Assembly (NCBI GenBank): GCA_964585305.1 | Contig: CAZPDM010000090.1 | Location: 1-16,825 of the forward strand | DNA: 16,825 bases | Direction of reading: 5' to 3' | From: CAZPDM01 sp964585305 | GTDB taxonomy: Bacteria; Planctomycetota; Uabimicrobiia; Uabimicrobiales; JABWCH01 | Shown here: positions 1 through 6,426 of the stretch, piece by piece | How the letters are laid out: every line of letters starts with the position of its first letter | Numbering within the stretch: position 1 is the stretch's first letter | The notes under the pieces: model-generated | Databases searched by the model: none | What the model was told of the DNA's origin: nothing | What the model saw: the letters and a program-made list of their open reading frames with translations, nothing else | Program-made: the position numbers and the translations under genes

Positions 1-212
1 ATTCGAATGAGATATTCGATGCTAAAAATAATAACTACAATAATCTCAGTAATATAAAATTCTTTTTGGTATTTTGCATAATATTCTGGTATACTTTCCA
101 GAATGAAAGCAACGGAAGAGACAAAGATTGCCAACATAACAACTATTCCAATAATCTTAGAAAGAAGGCAATCGCTTTCTCCTTCCATAATCTGATAAAT
201 TTTATCACGCAT
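1..212 (-). CDS. Voltage-gated-type ion channel, N-terminal fragment (runs off window)
   Basis: The first 70 codons of a minus-strand gene; the rest lies left of the window. The translation begins MRDKIYQIMEGES, followed by a hydrophobic helix (about residues 19-38, IIGIVVMLAIFVSSVAFILE), a short loop with ESIPEYYAKYQ, and a second hydrophobic stretch ending in IFSIEYLIR. This S1-S2 pattern, with 'ILES' closing S1 and 'EYLIR' closing S2, is what I know from bacterial voltage-gated potassium channels of the ion-transport family. The pore and voltage-sensor S4 are not in view, so selectivity cannot be read. The ATG at 212 is preceded by an AAGGA-like site about 12 bases away. It lies 32 bases downstream of the queG stop, so the two are probably co-transcribed. 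The family call rests on pattern recognition of only 70 residues. Confidence 0.7.
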   Translation of the reverse strand, partial: MRDKIYQIMEGESDCLLSKIIGIVVMLAIFVSSVAFILESIPEYYAKYQKEFYITEIIVVIIFSIEYLIR

Positions 213-244
213 AAAAAATAAAATTCCTTAAAAAATTATTTTGA

Positions 245-1339
245 TTAAAATTCTGATAATTTTTGAATGGCCCAGGTTGCATGTTCGGAAAGAATGGGGA
301 TATTACTATGAGCCAAATAGCGTAAATTGGGAATCAATTCTTTTGTACGTGAATTCCCGGCAACAATACAAGCGTTACGTATAAGCCCTTGTCTTTTGGC
401 TCGCATGATTGGAGTTCCGGCGTATTTCTTTTGAAAATCTAAGTCATTTGATAGGGCGAAAATTTCAGCCAAATCCTGGCTAGGATTGCTACGGTGTTGC
501 AAAAAATCGGGTTCTGTTGTTGTTGGGCAATTTTGGTTATAGGGACAAACAGATTGACAAATATCGCACCCGATAAGCCAATTGTTTATTTTGGGGCGTA
601 TTGATTCAGGAATGCTATCGCGATGTTCTATTGTTAAATAAGAAATACATCGTCGGCTATCTTTTATATAGGGGCGGATCAAAGCATGAGTTGGGCAAGC
701 TGATAAGCATTTCTGACAACTTTCGCAAAATTTTTGATGTTTTTGATGGTCTTGTATAACATGCTCTGAGATAAAATCAGGGAATTTTTGAGTACTGAGA
801 ATTTCTCCTAAAAAAAAGTATGAACCAAGTGGGGGAATAATTAGAAGAGTATTATATCCAAAGAAGCCTAAGCCTGCTTTCCATGCAAACCATCTTTCAT
901 CTAAAGGTGTTGCATCTACACTGGGCAAAAATTTTTGGGTGGGAAATTCTTTTTGTAAAATTTTTGACATTTTTAATAATTTATTCCCGATCACTTTATG
1001 ATAGTCTCTTCCCCAAGCATAGCAACTTATTCGTCCTGATGTTTTCGTTAAATTTATGCTATTATTACAAGATTGATAATATCCTAATGCTATACTTAAA
1101 ATACTATTACATCCTGGCAAAATTTCTTGAGGATTATATTTTGCTAAGATATGTTTTTCCAAATATTTCATGCCTCCATGATAATTTGAGGCAAGCCAAT
1201 TTTCATAGAGCATTTGTTGTTCAAGATATTTTTGGGCAGAAGCAATTGCAAATATTTGAAAACCTTCTTGTTGGCATAGATCAATAATAAGAGAAGTTTT
1301 ATCCAGATTTTGACTTTCTTTAAAGAAAAATTTGTCCAA
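245..1339 (-). CDS. queG: Epoxyqueuosine reductase QueG
   Basis: Catalyses the last step of queuosine biosynthesis, reduction of epoxyqueuosine to queuosine in tRNA, using cobalamin and two [4Fe-4S] clusters in the cytoplasm. The 364 residues are close to the usual family length. Visible in order: an N-terminal domain with ILPGCNSILSIALGYY (about 74-89); the segment SVDATPLDERW (140-150) carrying the conserved Asp142; AGLGFFGYNTLLI (155-167); a ferredoxin motif with Cys205, 208, 211 and 215 followed by Pro; Cys231; a second motif with Cys258, 261 and 265 followed by Pro; and a C-terminal HEAT-like helical region (about 308-361). The start is TTG. The first in-frame Met (residue 43) would remove conserved N-terminal sequence, so TTG is preferred although its ribosome site is weak. 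It is divergent from the Hsp70-like gene and followed by the ion-channel gene. Confidence 0.93.
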   Translation of the reverse strand: MDKFFFKESQNLDKTSLIIDLCQQEGFQIFAIASAQKYLEQQMLYENWLASNYHGGMKYLEKHILAKYNPQEILPGCNSILSIALGYYQSCNNSINLTKTSGRISCYAWGRDYHKVIGNKLLKMSKILQKEFPTQKFLPSVDATPLDERWFAWKAGLGFFGYNTLLIIPPLGSYFFLGEILSTQKFPDFISEHVIQDHQKHQKFCESCQKCLSACPTHALIRPYIKDSRRCISYLTIEHRDSIPESIRPKINNWLIGCDICQSVCPYNQNCPTTTEPDFLQHRSNPSQDLAEIFALSNDLDFQKKYAGTPIMRAKRQGLIRNACIVAGNSRTKELIPNLRYLAHSNIPILSEHATWAIQKLSEF

Positions 1340-1369
1340 AACTAAAAAAATTCTTTAAACTTGTGATAT

Positions 1370-1378
1370 AGTATACCA
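1370..1378 (-). promoter_or_regulatory. Putative extended -10 promoter of queG
   Basis: On the minus strand the bases read TGGTATACT, a TGn plus TATACT extended -10 element (5 of 6 to TATAAT). It would give a leader of roughly 25 bases before the queG TTG start. No good -35 is seen, which fits an extended -10 promoter. It overlaps the inverted repeat shared with the divergent promoter. Seen as sequence only; activity is inferred. Confidence 0.4.
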
Positions 1379-1390
1379 AATTTTTGGTAT
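1373..1390. promoter_or_regulatory. Inverted repeat in the divergent queG / Hsp70-like promoter region
   Basis: ATACCAAA and TTTGGTAT form perfect 8-base arms around a TT spacer. Each arm carries the TGGTAT core of an extended -10 element, one on each strand. The site could be an operator for a regulator controlling both directions, or simply two back-to-back promoters. No regulator can be assigned. Confidence 0.45.
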
Positions 1391-1393
1391 TTT
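1385..1393 (+). promoter_or_regulatory. Putative extended -10 promoter of the Hsp70-like genes
   Basis: TGGTATTTT gives TGn plus TATTTT (4 of 6 to TATAAT), placing a likely transcript start near 1400, about 29 bases before the ATG at 1429. TTGTGA at 1361-1366 is a possible but badly spaced -35. No CIRCE-type heat-shock element is visible upstream, so classical HrcA control is not indicated. Confidence 0.35.
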
Positions 1394-1428
1394 AAGTTTA
1401 GGAAAATTAAAAAATAAGGAATATAATT

Positions 1429-3285
1429 ATGGCTGTTGTTGGTATTGATCTTGGAACTACTATATCCACGGTTGCTCGGCCAATTGGAAAGGTTGTAGAA
1501 GTACTACCGAATGAAGAAGGAAACTTACTTACGCCTTCTGTTGTGTATATTCCAGATGGAAATATGTCGAATGCAATAGTTGGTGATTCTGCTTTAAATA
1601 TGCTACATTCTATTGAAAAGAATAATGTTGTCCGTTGGTCAAAACGGCTGATTGGTACTAATCATAAAATAAAAATGCGGAAAAAAAATGGCACTCTCGT
1701 TGAATTTTCTCCTACTGAAATTTCTGCAGCAATCCTTCGTAAATTAAAAAGAGATGCAGAATTAGCTATGAATGATTCAGTAGAAGGTGCTGTAATTACT
1801 GTTCCAGCGTGGTTTGGCCTTAAGCAATGTGGAGAAATTATGTCTGCTGCACAGTTGGCAGATTTAAAAGTATTGCAACTTATTCCAGAGCCACAGGCTG
1901 CTGCTATTGACTATTCTATGGATCAAACTTTGGATTTTAGCAATAAAATTATCTTTGTTTATGATCTTGGCGGTGGTACTTTTGACGCAACTTTAATTAG
2001 CGTTCAACGTGTACAACGTGCGTCTTCTATTCCTTCTATTTCTTTTATAGAGATTGCTAAAGAAGGAAGTCGAGAGTTAGGTGGATATGATTGGGACAAA
2101 CAATTATTGAAATATTGTTGCGAATGTTTTGATCAAAAACATAATACTGATAGCAGATTAGATACTTCTGAAGATTTGGAATTAGAAGCAGAACAAGTCA
2201 AAAAATTATTAAGCAAACTTATGGTGGCTACTTTTCATATTCATACCAATGAAATCCAAGATACTATAGATATTTCTCGAGATAAGTTTGAAGAACTTTG
2301 CCGGTTTCTATTAGAGGAAACTCGTACAAAGATACGGCAAACTCTTAGAAAAGCCAATAAAACATGGGATGAAATAGATTATATCTTAGTTGTTGGCGGT
2401 GCAAGTCAAATGCCTATGGTCTTTAAAATGGTTGAAGAAGAAGTTGGCGAAGAAAATCATAGAAAGATTTGCCGCCATAAAGGGGTAAGTTTTAATGTTG
2501 CTCGTGGAGCTGCATATATTGCTGGGGATTTTATTAAATTGGATGAATCTTTACAAAAATCGTTTCCTATAGAGGAAATGGGAGATTCGCTGCCTGTTAT
2601 TCAGAATCATTTAAATAATAATGAAAATATAAATCCTTCTCATGGCAAAGATGAGTTTGCGAGTAAAGGCCAAAATGATCTTCCTTTATTATCGACAAAA
2701 ATTCTTCCTCTTCAACCCTCAGCAAAGAAAAATATATCTTCTCAAAACGTAAGCAATTCTCAAAATGTAACGCAACATAGACTACCTGTAATATCTAAAA
2801 GCGATATACTTAAAGAACAAAAGCCTGAAAATCTATCAAAAGAAAATATAAAATCAGCAGAGAATATATCAACAGAAACTACGAATGAATTTATTCAGTT
2901 ATCTAATATTGTTATTAAAAGGCGGCTCAAAGAGCAAGATGCAATTGGTGTTACTGGAATTAAACGTGGATTAGCAGTGAATGCAATTATTTTGCCTGCT
3001 GGAGCATATACAGATGAAGAATACTCTCGCACTTTTCCACTTGCAGATCCCAACATGACAGAAGTTATTATTGTGATCAATCGTGGAAGTGGAGAAAATT
3101 TACCAGATATTGAAGAAAATAAAGGACAAGTTATTTTACAAGGACTTCCGCCGAATCGGCCCTCAGGTTGTTTGGTTGAAATAACTATGAAAATGGACCG
3201 TAATGGAACACTTTCGGTAAAAGCCCGTGATATAGAAACTGATCAATATTGTAATACAATCATACAATTAGATCCAATTTCATAG
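1429..3285 (+). CDS. Divergent Hsp70-like protein: ATPase domain plus beta-type substrate-binding-like domain, no lid
   Basis: An ATP-binding chaperone-like protein of 618 residues. The Hsp70 nucleotide-binding domain occupies about residues 1-370: phosphate-1 loop GIDLGTT (5-11), SKRLIG (71-76), ITVPAWF (123-129), PEPQAAAI (153-160), phosphate-2 VYDLGGGTFDAT (177-188) and adenosine motif VVGGASQMPMV (321-331). Residues 375-485 are a polar, low-complexity linker where a canonical Hsp70 has its short hydrophobic linker. Residues 488-618 resemble the Hsp70 beta-sandwich (QGLPPNRPSGCLVEITMKM, then NGTLSVKARD), but the protein ends there: the helical lid and acidic tail are missing. The ATG follows TAAGGA with 8 bases between. 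Only 7 bases separate it from the next Hsp70-like gene, so the two are probably translated as a pair. No grpE or dnaJ lies nearby, and it is not the housekeeping DnaK. Client and partners are unknown. Confidence 0.85.
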   Translation: MAVVGIDLGTTISTVARPIGKVVEVLPNEEGNLLTPSVVYIPDGNMSNAIVGDSALNMLHSIEKNNVVRWSKRLIGTNHKIKMRKKNGTLVEFSPTEISAAILRKLKRDAELAMNDSVEGAVITVPAWFGLKQCGEIMSAAQLADLKVLQLIPEPQAAAIDYSMDQTLDFSNKIIFVYDLGGGTFDATLISVQRVQRASSIPSISFIEIAKEGSRELGGYDWDKQLLKYCCECFDQKHNTDSRLDTSEDLELEAEQVKKLLSKLMVATFHIHTNEIQDTIDISRDKFEELCRFLLEETRTKIRQTLRKANKTWDEIDYILVVGGASQMPMVFKMVEEEVGEENHRKICRHKGVSFNVARGAAYIAGDFIKLDESLQKSFPIEEMGDSLPVIQNHLNNNENINPSHGKDEFASKGQNDLPLLSTKILPLQPSAKKNISSQNVSNSQNVTQHRLPVISKSDILKEQKPENLSKENIKSAENISTETTNEFIQLSNIVIKRRLKEQDAIGVTGIKRGLAVNAIILPAGAYTDEEYSRTFPLADPNMTEVIIVINRGSGENLPDIEENKGQVILQGLPPNRPSGCLVEITMKMDRNGTLSVKARDIETDQYCNTIIQLDPIS

Positions 3286-3292
3286 GGAATGT

Positions 3293-5731
3293 ATGCTACC
3301 AATATATGTTGGAATTGATTTAGGAAGTACATATTCTTCTATTGCTTGGTGCAATCCTCAGACAAATCGTCCTGAGGTTTTGCCGAATGCAGAGGGAGAA
3401 TTAAGTACTCCTTCTATTGTATTAGTAGAGCCAGGTGGAAATATGATTGTAGGAAGTCCAGCTCTTTCTGTTCAATACGAAGGAGACAATGCTAAACGTA
3501 CGGTCCGGATGATCAAACGTAATATGGGAACAAATTGGAAATGTTTCCCAAATAAGCCATATACCAAAACTCCTGAAGAAATTTCTGCTGCAATTTTAAA
3601 AAAATTAGTTGATGATGCGGCAAGATTTCTTGGCGTTTCTAAAATAGATGGAGCTGTTATTACTGTTCCTGCATATTATGATAATGATCCTAGAGTTGCA
3701 ACAATGAAAGCCGCTCAAATTGCTGGAATTGAAGTAAAACAATTGCTTGATGAACCTGTTGCTTCTGCTATAGTTTTTGGTGTTGAAAATCTCAAACATG
3801 GAGAACGTATTCTAGTTTATGATCTTGGTGGTGGAACTTTTGATGCTTCCATTTTAGAAAAACAAAATAATAAACTTAAAGTTTTGCGAAGCCAAGGTAG
3901 TCGTAAACTAGGAGGATATGATTGGACGAACCTTTTAAAAGGGGTAGCAAATCGGCAATATTTAAAAAAATATGTTTCTTCAGATGAAGATGAAGATTTT
4001 TTAATGGAAGAACTTTTATCTGGGGCTACTTTAATTCAAGAAGCTCAATTTGAAGAGCAAGTAGAACAAGCAAAACAAAAACTTTCTGAAGAAAATGAAA
4101 TTTTGATAGAATTCTTTAGAAATAAGCAAAAAGAAATTATTCGCATTGATAGAAGACAATTTGAGCAGGCAACAAAAAGTCTTGTTCAGCAAACAATTGA
4201 AAAATGTGAGCAATTGTTAAAGTCGGTTAGCTTATGGTGGAGCAATTTAGACTATGTTTTACTTGTTGGCCGATCTACCAGAATGCCTATGATTGCTGAG
4301 GCAATCAATAATTTTACCCAATTAACGAGACCTGTTACAGTTTTTCATTCTCCAGATTTGATTGTTGCAAAAGGGGCTGCATTACAGGCTCAAGGGTATT
4401 TAAATTCGATAGAAAATATAAAATATAAAGAAGCTGAAAAAACAACTTTAGCTATTGCTTCAAAGTCAAAATCAACAACTCAAAAAATATCTGAAATGAT
4501 TAAGCCCATTATCAATAAATCATTTAAAAAAACTATTACTGTTGCGTTCAATAAAGAACTAGAAAGTGATGTTTTAAAAGAAAATGATGAAATCCCACAA
4601 TTAGTATCTTCTATAAAGGAAAAAGAAAGCGAATCAATGGATAAGCTGGCGATGCCCATGGATTCGCTAGAAGAAAAAATATCCTTTATAGAGGAACCTT
4701 CAACAGAAACAGAAATTTTTGCAGGCATGGAAAAAATTGAAAATCCACCTGATATTATTTATCTCCCTGGTTACGGCGACGATGTAATTCGCTTAGGAAC
4801 AATACTTACTACTGCACATCCTTTAGGTACGATTATCATTAGCAAAAATTATCGATATATGGTTAGCCATATTATCCCAGCAGGGAAAATTTATCCTTTA
4901 CGCATGGTACGTCATGATTATCAAACTCAAGCATATACTACGAATTTTGTTATTCCCATTGTTCAGGGTGGTATTGATGGCGCGGAGGAAGGAATGGCAG
5001 GGGATTTTCATTGTTGTATTTCAAAAGGGACATATCGTTTTCTAGGAATTCCTTCACGTGCTACGCCTACACCTATTCGAGTAGAATTTATTTACGATCG
5101 GCATCAGATTATTCATGTTCATGCTTGGGATTTATTATCAAATCAGTCTATTTCTAGCGAAAAAATATCAGAAATTGAATTTCCTCAAATCAAACGTATT
5201 CCACAATCTGTTGTCATTGCATTAGATTGCTCGGGGAGTATGGCTGGTCAAGAAATTGAAGATGCTAAATTGGAAATTGCTAAGATTGTTGAAGCGCAAC
5301 TAAGTGAAGATAGTGATAGTGAGATTGCTATTGTTACCTTTGGTGGTCCGCCACAAAGGTATCCTTCTTCTATTTTACATAATTTTACTAAAAATGTTGA
5401 TAGTTTAAAAGAAGCAATTTCTAAAATAGAAGCATCAAGCACAACGCCACTGGCAGAAGGTATTGAACTAGGAATTAAAATTTTAGAAGGAAGATTAGGG
5501 ACATTAAAGAATATAAATTTTGTTCTTATTAGTGATGGATCTCCAGATAATCGTAAAAAAGCTGAATTAGCAATAGAAAAGTTAAAGCAATATCCTATTA
5601 AAACATTTGCTATCGCGATTGGTGCAGAAGCCGATCATAAATTTTTAAATCAAATAGGTCCTTCTGTACACATTGAGCGTTCATGTAATTTAAGTCGGGC
5701 TATATCACAATTTTTATTTGCAACAAATTAG
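3293..5731 (+). CDS. Hsp70-like ATPase fused to a C-terminal von Willebrand factor A domain
   Basis: 812 residues in three parts. An Hsp70-type nucleotide-binding domain spans about 1-370: GIDLGSTYSS (7-16), MIKRNMG (73-79), ITVPAYYD (123-130), DEPVASAIVFG (153-163), VYDLGGGTFDAS (175-186) and LLVGRSTRMPMI (323-334), where the second glycine expected in the adenosine motif is Arg326. A charged linker of about 110 residues follows. Residues 485-630 are a degenerate Hsp70 beta-domain (LGTIIISKN; FLGIPSRATPTPIRVEF; HVHAWDLLSNQ). The vWA domain (about 636-805) has an intact metal site: DCSGSM (645-650), TTPL (717-720) and SDGSPD (747-752). No signal peptide or membrane helix is visible, so it should be cytoplasmic. 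AGGGA at 3284-3288 is the ribosome site, overlapping the previous stop. The gene ends at a strong terminator. The fusion suggests ATP-driven handling of a partner bound through the metal site; that is inference. Confidence 0.87.
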   Translation: MLPIYVGIDLGSTYSSIAWCNPQTNRPEVLPNAEGELSTPSIVLVEPGGNMIVGSPALSVQYEGDNAKRTVRMIKRNMGTNWKCFPNKPYTKTPEEISAAILKKLVDDAARFLGVSKIDGAVITVPAYYDNDPRVATMKAAQIAGIEVKQLLDEPVASAIVFGVENLKHGERILVYDLGGGTFDASILEKQNNKLKVLRSQGSRKLGGYDWTNLLKGVANRQYLKKYVSSDEDEDFLMEELLSGATLIQEAQFEEQVEQAKQKLSEENEILIEFFRNKQKEIIRIDRRQFEQATKSLVQQTIEKCEQLLKSVSLWWSNLDYVLLVGRSTRMPMIAEAINNFTQLTRPVTVFHSPDLIVAKGAALQAQGYLNSIENIKYKEAEKTTLAIASKSKSTTQKISEMIKPIINKSFKKTITVAFNKELESDVLKENDEIPQLVSSIKEKESESMDKLAMPMDSLEEKISFIEEPSTETEIFAGMEKIENPPDIIYLPGYGDDVIRLGTILTTAHPLGTIIISKNYRYMVSHIIPAGKIYPLRMVRHDYQTQAYTTNFVIPIVQGGIDGAEEGMAGDFHCCISKGTYRFLGIPSRATPTPIRVEFIYDRHQIIHVHAWDLLSNQSISSEKISEIEFPQIKRIPQSVVIALDCSGSMAGQEIEDAKLEIAKIVEAQLSEDSDSEIAIVTFGGPPQRYPSSILHNFTKNVDSLKEAISKIEASSTTPLAEGIELGIKILEGRLGTLKNINFVLISDGSPDNRKKAELAIEKLKQYPIKTFAIAIGAEADHKFLNQIGPSVHIERSCNLSRAISQFLFATN

Positions 5732-5744
5732 TCTAGGCAAAAAC

Positions 5745-5793
5745 AAAAAAACGCCAAGAAAATTTGTTTGACAAACTTTTTTGGCGTTTTTTT
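5745..5793. terminator. Bidirectional hairpin terminator between convergent genes
   Basis: AAAAAAACGCCAA (5745-5757) pairs perfectly with TTGGCGTTTTTTT (5781-5793). The interior adds further pairing (AAAA with TTTT, GTTT with AAAC around GAC). With an A-run on one side and a T-run on the other it can terminate both the Hsp70-vWA transcript and the minus-strand HTH gene. Confidence 0.9.
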
Positions 5794-5803
5794 AATTGAA
5801 GCA

Positions 5804-6031
5804 CTATCCTAGCATCCAACTACGGATTTTGCGATAGCCAACGCGAGAAATTTTTAAAGATTCCCCATCATAAAAAATTCCCATTTTAGCCTCTTGCAAA
5901 GTTTGTATATCACGTTGGATTGTTCTTTCACTTACTTCATATTCTCTTGCGAGATCTTGAACAGTAATTTGTGAATGTGGAGATAATTCTCCAACAATAC
6001 TAAATAATCTTGATAACCTATCTTCCCACAT
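5804..6031 (-). CDS. Stand-alone HTH DNA-binding protein (DeoR / HTH_11-like)
   Basis: A 75-residue protein that is almost entirely a winged helix-turn-helix of the kind found at the N-terminus of DeoR- and WYL-type regulators. The core reads ITVQDLAREYEVSERTIQRDIQ, with ERTIQRDI as the recognition helix, followed by a short wing (IFYDGESLKISR). There is no effector-binding or WYL domain, so ligand sensing is not evident. The start is set by a perfect AAGGAG (6038-6043) six bases before the ATG at 6031; an upstream in-frame GTG at 6049 would place that site inside the gene and is rejected. It is convergent with the Hsp70-vWA gene and divergent from the membrane-protein run starting at 6427, which makes the intervening region its most plausible target. 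That target is inference. Confidence 0.8.
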   Translation of the reverse strand: MWEDRLSRLFSIVGELSPHSQITVQDLAREYEVSERTIQRDIQTLQEAKMGIFYDGESLKISRVGYRKIRSWMLG

Positions 6032-6060
6032 ATCATTCTCCTTAACCACGTCTTGCTAAT

Positions 6061-6088
6061 TGTATATTCTATTCGATTTCTTTCGCAA
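6061..6088 (-). promoter_or_regulatory. Putative promoter of the HTH gene
   Basis: On the minus strand TTGCGA (6083-6088) and TATACA (6061-6066) are separated by 16 bases, with about 23 bases from the likely transcript start to the ATG at 6031. Both hexamers match consensus only partly, and AT-rich sequence yields chance matches. Confidence 0.35.
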
Positions 6089-6243
6089 AATTGATGCCAT
6101 TAAAATTGAATTTTATAACATGTTGAAATAAAAATATTTATAATGTGTGCAATATCTTTTTTTCTTTTTTTCTTTTTACATTTGTAGCAATTTCGCACAG
6201 TTTAACAATTTTTGTCTTTTGCCTAGAAATTATTCTTAAAATT

Positions 6244-6252
6244 TGCTATGAT
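6244..6252 (+). promoter_or_regulatory. Putative extended -10 promoter for the membrane-protein run
   Basis: TGCTATGAT: TGn followed by TATGAT (5 of 6 to TATAAT). No convincing -35 is seen 16-18 bases upstream, consistent with an extended -10 type. Transcription would start near 6259, leaving a long leader before the ATG at 6427. Confidence 0.4.
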
Positions 6253-6394
6253 TATAAAGAGATAAATGAATGGACAAAAGTTTTTAAACTAAAAAATATG
6301 CCAACTACGTGTTTGAGATCCAACTGTGAGGAATTTAAAAGAAATTGCATTTATTGGTGTTACCTAAATTTGGGGTTAATTAAAGGACGGCTTG

Positions 6395-6408
6395 TAGCTT
6401 ATAAGCTA
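6395..6408. repeat. 14-base perfect palindrome in the leader
   Basis: TAGCTTATAAGCTA reads the same on both strands and lies 18 bases before the ATG at 6427. It could be an operator, for instance for the adjacent HTH protein, or an mRNA hairpin near the ribosome site. Function is not shown by the sequence. Confidence 0.4.
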
Positions 6409-6426
6409 AATTTTGCCGCTATTTTT

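Larger units (their letters stand above)
6032..6426. other. Non-coding divergent intergenic region, about 395 bases
   Basis: No supported gene lies here. The frame of the next gene stays open upstream to a GTG at 6145, but that extension has no ribosome site and translates into a Phe-rich stretch typical of AT-rich non-coding DNA. The region holds putative promoters for both directions and a 14-base palindrome near its right end. If the extended -10 at 6244-6252 is used, the downstream mRNA has a leader of roughly 165 bases. I recognise no known riboswitch or small RNA. Confidence 0.6.

Noticed and set aside
883..1287. 134-residue open frame on the plus strand
   Set aside because: It lies wholly inside queG on the opposite strand, with no recognisable protein features.
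1429..3285. Housekeeping DnaK
   Set aside because: The canonical linker, helical lid and acidic tail are absent, and no grpE/dnaJ/hrcA or CIRCE element is nearby.
3289..3291. Alternative ATG at 3289 for the Hsp70-vWA gene
   Set aside because: It is in a different frame from the Hsp70 sequence; ATG 3293 is in frame and follows AGGGA.
6032..6049. GTG start at 6049 for the HTH protein
   Set aside because: It would put the AAGGAG site inside the coding sequence; the ATG at 6031 is correctly spaced from it.
6145..6426. N-terminal extension of the TPR protein from a GTG at 6145, with an apparent hydrophobic leader
   Set aside because: No ribosome site; Phe-rich translation of T-rich DNA; a good extended -10 promoter lies inside the extension; an ATG at 6427 gives a plausible soluble N-terminus.
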